Source: JBCBKZ01 sp039026975 (GTDB lineage Bacteria; Bacteroidota; Bacteroidia; J057). Taken from it: 12,558 bases of DNA. Below, piece after piece: positions 1 to 7,495 of the stretch. A program made the position numbers and the translations under genes. The stretch covers positions 1 through 12,558 of the forward strand of contig JBCCLI010000177.1 in NCBI GenBank assembly GCA_039026975.1, in the 5' to 3' direction. How positions within the stretch are numbered: the first letter of the stretch is position 1; each line of letters begins with the position of its first letter. The notes beneath the pieces are model-generated. The model searched no databases. It saw nothing but the letters and a program-made list of their open reading frames with translations, and was not told the origin of the DNA.

Positions 1-2
1 AA

Positions 3-59
3 ACCTATCTAGGTTCTGGTATGTTCATGAAGCGCCTAGACCAAGCCAAAGCAGAGTAG
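3..59 (+). CDS. 3' end of an unidentified gene (partial)
   Basis: One + strand frame is open from the window edge to a TAG stop at 57-59 and reads TYLGSGMFMKRLDQAKAE. This is a plausible soluble C-terminus with a charged amphipathic end. The other two + frames end at positions 12 and 70 and look less protein-like. Only 18 residues are visible, so no family can be named. If real, the gene is convergent with the TonB-dependent receptor, whose stop codon lies 134 bases further on. This is a guess from frame and composition alone. Confidence 0.35.
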   Translation, partial: TYLGSGMFMKRLDQAKAE

Positions 60-112
60 CACAACAATAGCCTAAAAATTAGTGCTAAAGGTGCCCCTTC
101 ACTATGAAAAGG

Positions 113-140
113 TTCCCTTGTAGTTATTGGGAAAAATTTT
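113..140 (+). terminator. weak hairpin with A/T tail between convergent genes
   Basis: TTCCC at 113-117 can pair with GGGAA at 129-133 across an 11-base loop and is followed by AAATTTT. It sits in the 134-base gap between the partial + gene and the - strand receptor gene, where terminators are expected. The stem is only 5 bp and the T tract is short, so this is weak. Confidence 0.25.
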
Positions 141-188
141 ATGGGGAAATCGGAAGGAATAAGATAATGAGCGCCATTTCTTGACGGG

Positions 189-209
189 CAGGCTTAGACT
201 TTTAGCCTG
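189..209 (-). terminator. inverted repeat over the receptor stop codon
   Basis: CAGGCT (189-194) and AGCCTG (204-209) form a perfect 6 bp inverted repeat with a 9-base loop that overlaps the TAA stop of the receptor gene. It could end or stabilise the - strand transcript. No T tract follows on the - strand, so intrinsic termination is not established. Confidence 0.3.
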
Positions 210-2473
210 AAGTTTACCCAGAAGGAAAATCCATAGCCGTCCAGGGAAGAACCATGTAGCCGGTATTCTGTGTTGAAAAGATTCTGGATACCGGCCGCAA
301 AACTGAAGAATTGGAAGTTATAGCCGGCTAATAAGTTAACTATGTTCCATCCGGGAGTACCTCCAGCAGCAATGCTTGGATTTAGTTGGTCCGTAAAGGA
401 AAGCCTGTCCTGGCTGGAAGCATATAGCCATTCAGCTCGCCCCCAAAAGCCTTCCTTGTCCTGGAAGAAAAGACCTAATTTTCCATTTAGAGGTGGAATA
501 TAACTTAAGGGCTGCTGGGTACTGACATCATCCCCAAAGGTGTAGTTAAGATTTCCGTATAAAGCTAATGCCTTAGCGAGCGGAATTTCCAGCTCCGCTT
601 CAAATCCATGTACGGACGCCTGGTTCAGATTATCCTGAGTAAAGACGGGAAAGCCTTGCCAAACAGGATTACCCAGATAGACACCCGGCCTCCGCTGGAT
701 CAATTGATTGAGTTGGGTACGGAAGAATATCAATGAGCCTGTAAAAGCGTCTGTTTTGGACTTGAACCCTATCTCAGTAGTGACAGACTGCTCAGGTGAA
801 AGAGAATCATTTGGTACTTCGAGGGTATTCTCAAAAATCCCCCATCTCCGTATGTCAGAAAAATTAGGTGCTCTAAACCCCGTACTCAAAGAGGCAAATA
901 AGTTATGGTCCCTGTGGATAGGAAGGGAGGCTGAAATATACCCAGAAAGTGCTTGAGGTTGTATCTCAAGATCCCCTAATACTTGATTAATAGCTTTAAT
1001 GGTATAAGCCTGCGCACGGCCTCCCATAGACACTCTTAGTTTCAAAATATCTACGGTGTGCATAGAGTATAAGGAAACACTTTCTGAGGTGGCCTCATCT
1101 GGAAAATTACCCATGATAGAAGTAGGCCCTAACCTATTATTATCTGTCACTTCACTGAACACCTGATCTTGGGAATAAGAAATCCCGGAGACTGCTTTCC
1201 AATACTGGCTGGGCTGTGAAATGATTTCTATTTTAGCCCCAAGACTTTCCACCTCATCCCTATTGGAGAGGTTGAGATTATTTTGCTGAGAGATCCTATC
1301 TATCTGATCATCCGTCTGCTGGAAGGAAGCTACCACCCGTAATTCCTTCAGCCATTTTCCACTACCCTGATGATTGAATTTTGCATAGGCAAGCGATCTG
1401 TCCCTTTCTGGGGCATGGTAGCTCTGGTAGATTCCTGTTTGCAGAGGAAGGTGAAAGGGGACGTCCTCCTGTTGATATGTTTGGTAGGAGAGGGTAAGTT
1501 CATTCCTGTTTCCTGCTCTTACCTTCAATTTTAGGTCTCCACTTAGGGCTTTATATCCTGTATGAGGGATCAGGGTTTCATTATTGGCCGTAGAGAGGTC
1601 TCCAAAGTCTCTAATAGATATTCCACCTAGCAGGGCAAAATTGGGACTACCCAGAATAATTTCCCCTCTGGCTGTTCTTTCCATCCCTTTTAGGTCTGCC
1701 CTATTACTCATATACCTGGCATAGGCATTACTGTGAACACGGAAGCCCTCTGACACATATTTTGGGTCTCTGGTATGTATATGGATAGCTCCTCCCATGG
1801 CATCAGACCCATACTGGGTGGACCATGAGCCTCTTTGTATATCTAACTGCTCAATGGAAAAGGGGTCTATTAACCCCATCCATGGGGATATATCTCCCGA
1901 GAAGGTAGCATTATTAATGGGTACCCCATCTACAAGGGTAAGAATCTGATTTCCTCTCATTCCTCTAATGACAGGAGATGCACCACCATAATGATTATTA
2001 AGCCACCAGGTGCCAGGCATTCCTAATAAGACTTCCGGGACCGTTCTGGGAGAATACTGCAAAAGCATACTCCTGTCTATACCGTACAAAGCGGCTGGCA
2101 TTCTGAAGTTATTATTAGAGGCTGTAGGATAACTCTTGGAAGTATTATTAGCGAGATCTGTTGTTCTGGGCTGGAGAGAAAGACCCAAGGAATATCGTCT
2201 CTTTTTCTTAATTACCACATCTGTACATTTCTTCTCCATAAAGGGATACTCAAAACATACTTCGTGGACACCTAAGGGTAAATCTTTGAGAGTAAAAGAA
2301 CCGTCTTTAGCTGTCTCAGTCTCCTCCAGGGTTCCATTTAGGTAAATCTTTACTCCTTTTAGGGGGCTTCCTACGTCCTTTCTTAGGACAAGGCCTTCAA
2401 TACGTTGGCCCATCACCGTAAGGGGTAGAAATAGCAGGGCTGCTATCCATACGCCAGGTCGTAATTTTACCAT
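194..2473 (-). CDS. TonB-dependent outer-membrane receptor, heme/siderophore-like
   Basis: A 759-residue outer-membrane receptor that would import a bulky ligand using TonB/ExbBD energy. Residues 1-22 (MVKLRPGVWI... ending VMGQ) form a signal peptide. Residues 23-100 fit the carboxypeptidase-regulatory-like / CNA-B-like domain common in Bacteroidota receptors (RIEGLVL...KDGSFTLKDLPLG). The plug covers about 125-235 (PVIRGMRGNQILTLVDGVPIN, QLDIQRGSWSTQYGSDAMGG), and the rest is a barrel ending FSFWVNFRLKV. The motif GFRAPNFSD at 532-540, followed by VPNDSLSPEQ at 553-562, and the YRLHGSSLDGYG segment near 737-748 resemble heme, siderophore or small-cofactor receptors as I remember them rather than SusC-type glycan receptors. 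The ligand itself cannot be read. The frame stays open 47 codons upstream to position 2614, but I chose the ATG at 2471-2473 because it places the signal peptide at the N-terminus. No SusD partner is adjacent. Confidence 0.93.
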   Translation of the reverse strand: MVKLRPGVWIAALLFLPLTVMGQRIEGLVLRKDVGSPLKGVKIYLNGTLEETETAKDGSFTLKDLPLGVHEVCFEYPFMEKKCTDVVIKKKRRYSLGLSLQPRTTDLANNTSKSYPTASNNNFRMPAALYGIDRSMLLQYSPRTVPEVLLGMPGTWWLNNHYGGASPVIRGMRGNQILTLVDGVPINNATFSGDISPWMGLIDPFSIEQLDIQRGSWSTQYGSDAMGGAIHIHTRDPKYVSEGFRVHSNAYARYMSNRADLKGMERTARGEIILGSPNFALLGGISIRDFGDLSTANNETLIPHTGYKALSGDLKLKVRAGNRNELTLSYQTYQQEDVPFHLPLQTGIYQSYHAPERDRSLAYAKFNHQGSGKWLKELRVVASFQQTDDQIDRISQQNNLNLSNRDEVESLGAKIEIISQPSQYWKAVSGISYSQDQVFSEVTDNNRLGPTSIMGNFPDEATSESVSLYSMHTVDILKLRVSMGGRAQAYTIKAINQVLGDLEIQPQALSGYISASLPIHRDHNLFASLSTGFRAPNFSDIRRWGIFENTLEVPNDSLSPEQSVTTEIGFKSKTDAFTGSLIFFRTQLNQLIQRRPGVYLGNPVWQGFPVFTQDNLNQASVHGFEAELEIPLAKALALYGNLNYTFGDDVSTQQPLSYIPPLNGKLGLFFQDKEGFWGRAEWLYASSQDRLSFTDQLNPSIAAGGTPGWNIVNLLAGYNFQFFSFAAGIQNLFNTEYRLHGSSLDGYGFSFWVNFRLKV

Positions 2474-2860
2474 ATTCAATGATGGGAAAATTATATGACA
2501 AAATAAAATAATACATGTATTCTCTTTTTCGGCAATCCCAATTAAATCTTCTTCGTAAGCTACGATAATCCTGCTTATTCCTGCAGATAGGGAGCTTTCC
2601 CTGAAAGGAAGCACTTCATCAAATGTAAGATTGAGGTAAAAAAGGTAAAATTTTCCCCCCGGTGATGATTGGACTTTTTCCCAAATCGTGCTTTCAGGAG
2701 AATGAAGGGGACATTAGAGAGCCTTTTTGTATCATTACTTTAGATATTAGTGATTTGTCAACGTGCAGAGTAAAACTGCCGTATATATTCACCACCATAT
2801 GTTTGTAAGGTGGACATCTAAAACATTAGGTACATCACATTTTTAAGGATCAGGTGGTTT
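2474..2860. promoter_or_regulatory. 387-base divergent intergenic region
   Basis: This gap separates the receptor gene (-) from the 105-residue gene (+), so it must hold promoters for both. On the - strand side the open extension of the receptor frame reads as non-coding. It contains a small hairpin, AGGGA (2589-2593) with TCCCT (2598-2602). On the + side, TTTG at 2754-2757 and TATATATT at 2782-2789 loosely resemble the Bacteroidota TTTG / TAnnTTTG promoter elements, but the 24-base spacing is long. I found no cobalamin-riboswitch-like core upstream of the receptor and no convincing small gene. Confidence 0.4.
2792..2813 (+). other. possible leader hairpin CCACC/GGTGG
   Basis: CCACC at 2792-2796 can pair with GGTGG at 2809-2813 across a 12-base loop, and alternatively with a second GGTGG at 2853-2857 just before the start codon at 2861. 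The segment 2852-2869 can also fold as AGGTG / CACCT with the ATG in the loop. All stems are only 5 bp, so this is a suggestion of an alternative-pairing leader rather than a supported riboregulator. Confidence 0.2.
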
Positions 2861-3178
2861 ATGGCACCTTTAATTAATGAAAAGGACTTTATTCAGGCTA
2901 CTAAGTTGAAGAAATTTAAGAGTAAGAGTAAAAAGTTTGATCTGGAAAGTCTGGTGGAAGGAACTGCTAATGATTTGAAGGTAGTAGATAAGATCATTGA
3001 GGGTATGGAGCCTACCCATTTTAGGTTGCCTGTACTCTTGAAAAAGTACATCAAGCAGAACGCCGGAATTACAGGCTTTAATATAAATCCTGCTTTTAAC
3101 CTGGCCCTGAATGGATTTATGATCATAGACTTAACTGACTTGCCGGAAGCCACTATCCAAGGTTTTAAGAAGGTATGA
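2861..3178 (+). CDS. 105-aa OlsF/hemolysin-type acyltransferase remnant or mini-protein
   Basis: A 105-residue cytoplasmic protein without signal peptide or membrane segment. Residues 47-105, containing HFRLPVLLKKYIKQNA, TGFNINPAFNLALNGF and IDLTDLPEATIQ, match the end of GNAT-type N-acyltransferases of the OlsB/putative-hemolysin family as I recall it (pattern PPL-KGYLR...FNTTDV). The first 20 residues (MAPLINEKDFIQATKLKKF) resemble the N-terminus of the about 600-residue Bacteroidota PlsC-GNAT fusion (OlsF type). Almost everything between, including both catalytic regions, is absent, so it cannot have the normal acyltransferase activity. It may be an in-frame internal deletion still being expressed, or a small protein derived from that family. 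Its TGA stop overlaps the ATG of the next gene by 4 bases, which suggests translational coupling. Family assignment is from memory of motifs. Confidence 0.7.
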   Translation: MAPLINEKDFIQATKLKKFKSKSKKFDLESLVEGTANDLKVVDKIIEGMEPTHFRLPVLLKKYIKQNAGITGFNINPAFNLALNGFMIIDLTDLPEATIQGFKKV

Positions 3179-4101
3179 TAACTTCCAGTTCTGGTTCATC
3201 TCAAGCTGTAAGCAGAATAGCGCCTACTCCCAGTGGATACCTACATATAGGGAATGCCTATAATTTCCTCTTTAGTTGGTTGCTTACTAAGAAACTGGGA
3301 GGAACCCTCATCCTCAGAATAGATGACCTGGACCAGCAGAGGGTACGATCTGTCTTCCTGGAAGATATCTTCAGAACCATAGACTGGCTAGGCATAAACT
3401 ACGATGCTGGACCCACTGGACCAGAGGAACACCTAAGCCAATATTCACAGATACATAGAAGAGCCTTATATGAGAATGCAGCATATTCCCTAAAGGATCA
3501 TCTTTATGGCTGTTCCTCCTCCAGAAAAGAAATCCAACAGCATAGCATAGATGGCCAATATCCACTAAGTTTTAGAAAACAGCATCTTAGTCTGGAAGAT
3601 CCTCAGGTGGCTTGGCGGATGCTTACACCTGAAGGTGCTGAGGTAAGTTGGCATGATGGATTACTAGGCTCAGTCAGCATAGATCTATTTTCTACCATGA
3701 GGGACTTTATTCTTAGAAAAAAGGATGGCCAGGTATCTTACCAACTGGCCTCTCTGGTAGATGATCTTCACATGCAGGTAAATACAGTTTGTAGGGGAAG
3801 GGATTTGTTACCCTCATCAGCTGCCCAACTATTTCTTGCTTCCGCATTGGGAGAAAAGAACTTTTTGGGAGTTTCCTTCTATCATCATGCTTTACTTACA
3901 GATGAGGAGGGAAAGAAATTATCTAAATCCCATCAGGCCCTATCTATGTTTCAAACGGCCTACAGCCCTACCTTAAAGCAGCGTTTATTTAACAGTATGC
4001 TAAGAAGGCTTGGGAGAGAAGTAAATTCTGTGGAGACCGCAGAGGAATTGTTAAAATCAGTATCTTTAGCAGAAATACTTCAGCTAGGCGACAATTTGTA
4101 G
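3175..4101 (+). CDS. gluQ: GluQ-like glutamyl-Q tRNA(Asp) synthetase
   Basis: A 308-residue class I synthetase catalytic core. It shows SRIAPTPSGYLHIGNAY (HIGH-type motif HIGN at 24-27), the LRIDDLD segment at 47-53, YQLASLVDDLHMQVNTVCRGRDLL at 189-212, with the loop GKKLSKSH (KMSKS-type) at 246-253. The anticodon-binding domain of a full GltX is missing, and the length fits GluQ enzymes of about 300 residues. GluQ activates glutamate and attaches it to queuosine at position 34 of tRNA(Asp). Only one Cys remains in the usual zinc-binding insert (YGCSSSRKEI, C113); the CxC...Y...C ligand set of well-studied GluQ is not kept. The ATG overlaps the stop of the preceding small gene, giving an 11-residue leader before the conserved SRIAPTP segment. 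Distinguishing GluQ from another truncated GltX paralog would need phylogeny. Confidence 0.85.
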   Translation: MITSSSGSSQAVSRIAPTPSGYLHIGNAYNFLFSWLLTKKLGGTLILRIDDLDQQRVRSVFLEDIFRTIDWLGINYDAGPTGPEEHLSQYSQIHRRALYENAAYSLKDHLYGCSSSRKEIQQHSIDGQYPLSFRKQHLSLEDPQVAWRMLTPEGAEVSWHDGLLGSVSIDLFSTMRDFILRKKDGQVSYQLASLVDDLHMQVNTVCRGRDLLPSSAAQLFLASALGEKNFLGVSFYHHALLTDEEGKKLSKSHQALSMFQTAYSPTLKQRLFNSMLRRLGREVNSVETAEELLKSVSLAEILQLGDNL

Positions 4102-4117
4102 ATGTAGGATCATCTAC
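4098..4117 (+). terminator. 7-bp perfect hairpin over the gluQ-like stop
   Basis: GTAGATG (4098-4104) and CATCTAC (4111-4117) form a perfect 7 bp stem with a 6-base loop, overlapping the TAG stop. CTTCTC follows rather than a clean T tract, so it may be a partial terminator or an RNA-processing/stability element. The next small gene begins only 30 bases later. Confidence 0.4.
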
Positions 4118-4147
4118 CTTCTCAGAGCAGCTTGGAAGGAGAAAATA

Positions 4148-4288
4148 GTGAAGGTAAAAGGCTGGATAAAGGGTAGGGAATATCTACTTATGACAATAGG
4201 GATTGGAGCCCCGCTGCTGGTAATAGCTTGTAGCGAAAAGGAGTACCATTTACCGGTAGCCCACCTCAAGGAGGAAGAATCAGTCTGA
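4148..4288 (+). CDS. 46-aa small lipoprotein (GTG start)
   Basis: A short open frame with a GTG start 6 bases after AAGGAG (4136-4141), an unusually good Shine-Dalgarno match for this window. The product has a basic n-region (VKVKGWIKGREY), a hydrophobic core (LLMTIGIGAPL) and a lipobox LVIAC with Cys28 as the acylated residue. The mature part would be only 19 residues, CSEKEYHLPV followed by an acidic tail (KEEESV). The charged residues right after the Cys could act in sorting to the outer membrane or cell surface, as with Bacteroidota lipoprotein export signals, but that is inference. It lies 46 bases after the gluQ-like gene and 16 bases before the hydrolase. An internal ATG at 4190 would leave a signal without the basic n-region, so GTG is preferred. 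No function can be named. Confidence 0.6.
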   Translation: MKVKGWIKGREYLLMTIGIGAPLLVIACSEKEYHLPVAHLKEEESV

Positions 4289-4304
4289 ATGTAAACACTA
4301 CATC

Positions 4305-5201
4305 ATGAAAAAAATGCTGAGCGTTTTGTTATATGGTCTCTTGGGAATTCTCCTGGTAGTCTATGTCATCTTCAGGTTTTTCCTAAACTTTGAACCTTCT
4401 GAGGAAGAGCTAGCCAACAGGTTTTCAAAATCTCCCTATCCACCAGAGCATATCACTTATCAAGTAGGGGAGGAGCAAATGCATTACGTAGCTACAGGTC
4501 CTGCTGAGGCGCCAGTTATGCTTTTTGTACATGGCTCTCCTGGTTCTTGGAATGCCTTTGCCAGTTATTTGGCAGACAGTAGTCTTCAGTCGAGGTTTAG
4601 AATGATCTCAGTAGATAGAATAGGATATGGAGAGTCAGAATTTGGACAGGCAAATAGTTCCTTAGCCCATCAGGCCCACTGCCTCATGCCTATTTTGGAT
4701 AATTTGGCTGATAGTATTCCTGTCATGGCTATCGGACATTCCTATGGAGTTCCTGTTTTACTAAAGCTATCCATGGAACACCCTGCCGCATTAGATGGTA
4801 TGGTGCTACTCGCGGGCCTCTCAGACCCGGCTTATGAAAAAAGACCCGCTGCCTTAGGCCCTCTAAGGTCCAAACTCCTCAGATGGTTATTGCCACCAGA
4901 TCTGGATGTGTCTAATAGAGAAATATTCCCCTTGAAAGAAGAACTAGAAACCATGCTGCCACATTGGAAAAACATAGTTATTCCCACGGCTGTCGTTCAG
5001 GGTAACAAAGATATACTTGTAAATCCGAAACATGCAGATTTCATAGGAGAACAGATTACAGAAGCAAAAGTAAAGCTTCACTACTTGCCAGAGGCAAATC
5101 ACTTCATCCCATGGTCTCATTATGATACTTGTTACCAGGTAATTGAAGGGATGGCTGAGCAGGTACTCCTCCCGAAAGATACATTAGAAGAGAATATTTA
5201 A
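4305..5201 (+). CDS. membrane-anchored alpha/beta hydrolase
   Basis: A 298-residue alpha/beta-hydrolase-fold enzyme. Residues 5-27 are a hydrophobic N-terminal segment (VLLYGLLGILLVVYVIF) that probably anchors the protein in the inner membrane with the enzyme outside; there is no obvious cleavage site. The fold is shown by the oxyanion-region motif VHGSPGS at 75-81, the nucleophile elbow GHSYG with Ser146, a probable acid Asp236 in QGNKDILVNP, and catalytic His266 in ANHFIPW, in the usual order. The substrate is unknown; it could be an esterase, lipase, lactonase or peptidase-like member. The ATG at 4305 gives the basic MKKM start; a second ATG three codons on is possible. It is 16 bases after the small lipoprotein gene and probably shares its transcript. 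Confidence 0.88.
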   Translation: MKKMLSVLLYGLLGILLVVYVIFRFFLNFEPSEEELANRFSKSPYPPEHITYQVGEEQMHYVATGPAEAPVMLFVHGSPGSWNAFASYLADSSLQSRFRMISVDRIGYGESEFGQANSSLAHQAHCLMPILDNLADSIPVMAIGHSYGVPVLLKLSMEHPAALDGMVLLAGLSDPAYEKRPAALGPLRSKLLRWLLPPDLDVSNREIFPLKEELETMLPHWKNIVIPTAVVQGNKDILVNPKHADFIGEQITEAKVKLHYLPEANHFIPWSHYDTCYQVIEGMAEQVLLPKDTLEENI

Positions 5202-5219
5202 TCCATTACCTACATAAAC

Positions 5220-5263
5220 TAGCTCCCCACAGAATAGACATTAATTGACTCTGAGGAGAGCTA
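5220..5263. terminator. bidirectional terminator-like inverted repeat
   Basis: Arms 5220-5233 (TAGCTCCCCACAGA) and 5250-5263 (TCTGAGGAGAGCTA) pair at 12 of 14 positions across a 16-base loop. It lies in the 89-base gap between the + strand hydrolase and the convergent - strand VIT gene, where a shared terminator is expected. Only short T-rich stretches follow on either strand, so termination efficiency is uncertain. Confidence 0.6.
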
Positions 5264-5290
5264 ATATTTGAATGACAAGATTACCCTTCC

Positions 5291-7435
5291 CTATTGCTTA
5301 ATAATTCTTCTCAAGACAGATTGACCATTTACCTCCACTTTCAGTAGGTACACTCCGGTGGGGAGGCTGTGGCCTGCAGAACTGCTTCCATCCCAGGTAG
5401 CTCTCCATTCTTCCCCTTCAGTCTCTATGAGTAGCAAGCTCACTACTCTCCCCATTAAGTCGAAGACCCTAATAGTAGGAGTAACACTTCCTGGAATTAG
5501 CTTTCCCCTCACTATCAACTGTTCCTTAAAAGGGTTAGGACCTATCTTAATCTCCAGCTCAGTGGCCAGTAGCTGGTCTATATGGACAGGGAGGGCAGTC
5601 TCATCAATGCACTCATCAGCAAGGCAAGGAGCCGTAGTATCACTAGGTTCTAATGCCAGGAAGGCAGTATACTCAGATAATACCCTGCTTTCCAGACTCA
5701 GAGACATAATTTTTTGAATCAGATCATTGGTAGGAGTACCTTCTTCCCAGGCTCCTATTTGCATACCTGCCCACATGCTTTTCGTGAGGCTGTCTAAGGC
5801 AGTAGAGGCGCTCAGTGGAAATAGAGAGAATTCTTTGAAGAATAAGCTATCATTAAATTCTCCTGCTACGGAAACCTCAAATGGGAGGTCTCCCTCAAAC
5901 TTCCCTACTTGCCTGATAGCAGAATAAGGTGACACCTGCGAAATAGGGTCAAGGCTAAAGCGGGCATAGCAAAAGCCTGATTCTACTGATGTATGTAAAT
6001 CGAAACTCTCAAAGCTGCCATTGATATAGACTAGACTTTCTCTTAGTACCTCACTCATGGAGGGGAGAACAGAGGAAAGGGAGGCTATTTCTCCTCCTGA
6101 TAATTGGGTGAGCAAGGTGTATAAATATTGATTTCCGTAGTAATTGATTCCGTTAGCCCAGAAGGCATATCTGGCTTTATTAGCTAAGTCGGCTATGTAA
6201 ATATTCGGAAAATTTGGAAAAGACTCCTGCAAGCCCTCCACTATGGTATTGGCCTTAGCTACGGTTTCAAACTCATCAGAAGAGGCAAGTAGGAAAATAC
6301 CAGCTGATTCATCAGTACCAATAAAGGAAAAGGCTGTATTTAGTAAAGAAGGGAGGAGGGAAAAATCTGATCTCACCCTATCTCCAACCGTAGCCATGAC
6401 CTGCTCAATATTTTCTTCTGTAGCTGCCATCCATGAATTGGAAGCTTGATTGGCGGTCAGGGTAGGATAAATTACATTAAATGAATCTGAAGGACTTAAG
6501 TTGGCCAGTAGAAACTGGCTGGTCTCCCTTAGGTATTCTTCTCTGGATACCGTAGTAGGGTCCTGTACATAGTCAAGGATAAAGGCTGTTTTACTCCGTG
6601 GCTGTATGGCCTCATCAAGATCAGGCAGGTATACCAGCTGATAATAGTTATCTGCTGCTGATTGAAAGGTTTTTAAGTAGATGCCTTCTTGTAGTACGCT
6701 GGGGAAGTCCAGAGATAAGCTCCGTCCAAAATACTCACTTAACTCAGTCTCCAGATAGGGCTGGCCGTCCAGGGTTTCTTTACGCTCGAAGCTGAGGCTT
6801 CCCTCTTCTGAAAGTTGAGGAGTCTGCCAGTCCTGGTCAGGCCATACTAGAAGCCTGATGTTATCTGGAGAAATACCAGAAGCTGTGAGCATATCCATAG
6901 GTAGAGAGATATTCTGGCCTGTTGCAGAAAAAGTGGTAGGGACTAAATAGGTAATCTTGACCTTCCTCACTTCATCTTCAAACAAGGGATAAACTCTTAG
7001 CTGATAAACAGGCCTGCCATCAAACTCATAGAGCTTATACAGGATGGAGGGATCCTGCTGCCGCTGGACAATTCCTTCATAAATGAAGGAGGCACTCCAT
7101 CTGTCCCTAATATCAGCCTTTACGATAGAATCACCTACCCATAGCCATGAGTCAGTAACCAGGCTGTTTTTGGGCAGGGCGAAGTCATACACTATTTCTA
7201 GCTGAGCTTCAGGAGAGAACACCTTATACTGGCTGGAAAGAGTTAGGAAAAGGCCTATCTCTGTATATATACCTTGAGGCTTGACAGAGATAGTAGCTTC
7301 ATTTACTACGCCTATGCTTTCTTCCCAGGTAGCCTGAGGATTAGAGACATAGAGGTAATTCTGGGCATAAGAAGGGGGTAAAAAAAGGAATAACAAGAGA
7401 ATACAAAAGAAAAGTCTTCGTATTAGTGTTTTCAT
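5291..7435 (-). CDS. secreted VIT-domain protein with type IX sorting domain
   Basis: A 714-residue exported protein. Residues 1-24 are a signal peptide (MKTLIRRLFF..., PPSYAQ). Residues about 45-170 look like a VIT domain (vault/inter-alpha-trypsin type), with the typical run SIVKADIRDRWSASFIYEGI and VYQLRVYPLFEDEVRKVKITY. Residues about 282-475 occupy the place of the von Willebrand A domain usually paired with VIT, but strand 1 reads FILDYVQDP, so the DxSxS metal site (MIDAS) is not there. The segment SRVLSEYTAFLALE at 583-596 is a hallmark of VIT-VWA proteins. Residues about 627-714 form a type A C-terminal sorting domain (IGPNPFKEQL, RVFDLMGRVV, GVYLLKVEVNG, ending RRIIKQ), which directs export across the outer membrane by the type IX system and surface attachment or release. 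It is transcribed divergently from the sigma-factor cluster. Binding partner unknown; adhesion or envelope-surface role is inferred. Confidence 0.85.
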   Translation of the reverse strand: MKTLIRRLFFCILLLFLFLPPSYAQNYLYVSNPQATWEESIGVVNEATISVKPQGIYTEIGLFLTLSSQYKVFSPEAQLEIVYDFALPKNSLVTDSWLWVGDSIVKADIRDRWSASFIYEGIVQRQQDPSILYKLYEFDGRPVYQLRVYPLFEDEVRKVKITYLVPTTFSATGQNISLPMDMLTASGISPDNIRLLVWPDQDWQTPQLSEEGSLSFERKETLDGQPYLETELSEYFGRSLSLDFPSVLQEGIYLKTFQSAADNYYQLVYLPDLDEAIQPRSKTAFILDYVQDPTTVSREEYLRETSQFLLANLSPSDSFNVIYPTLTANQASNSWMAATEENIEQVMATVGDRVRSDFSLLPSLLNTAFSFIGTDESAGIFLLASSDEFETVAKANTIVEGLQESFPNFPNIYIADLANKARYAFWANGINYYGNQYLYTLLTQLSGGEIASLSSVLPSMSEVLRESLVYINGSFESFDLHTSVESGFCYARFSLDPISQVSPYSAIRQVGKFEGDLPFEVSVAGEFNDSLFFKEFSLFPLSASTALDSLTKSMWAGMQIGAWEEGTPTNDLIQKIMSLSLESRVLSEYTAFLALEPSDTTAPCLADECIDETALPVHIDQLLATELEIKIGPNPFKEQLIVRGKLIPGSVTPTIRVFDLMGRVVSLLLIETEGEEWRATWDGSSSAGHSLPTGVYLLKVEVNGQSVLRRIIKQ

Positions 7436-7495
7436 GAAATAATGTTAGCTGTGCATCTATATATAATTTACAATTCTTCCATGGACTGCCCTAGC

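Noticed and set aside
708..956. Open frames antisense to the receptor and to other large genes (also 5358-5717, 9426-9740, 11760-11960)
   Set aside because: Each lies inside a clear protein-coding gene in another frame and has no recognisable domain or start signal.
2474..2614. Longer start for the TonB-dependent receptor, adding 47 residues
   Set aside because: The extension would put the signal peptide in the interior of the protein, and its composition is unlike the rest; the ATG at 2471-2473 gives a standard exported N-terminus.
2474..2700. Cobalamin riboswitch in front of the receptor
   Set aside because: No B12-box-like or conserved core segments are seen on the - strand, and the space shows only a 5 bp hairpin.
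2702..2743. 13-codon + strand frame (MKGTLESLFVSLL) in the divergent gap
   Set aside because: The AGGAG before it is only 1 base from the ATG, and nothing else supports translation.
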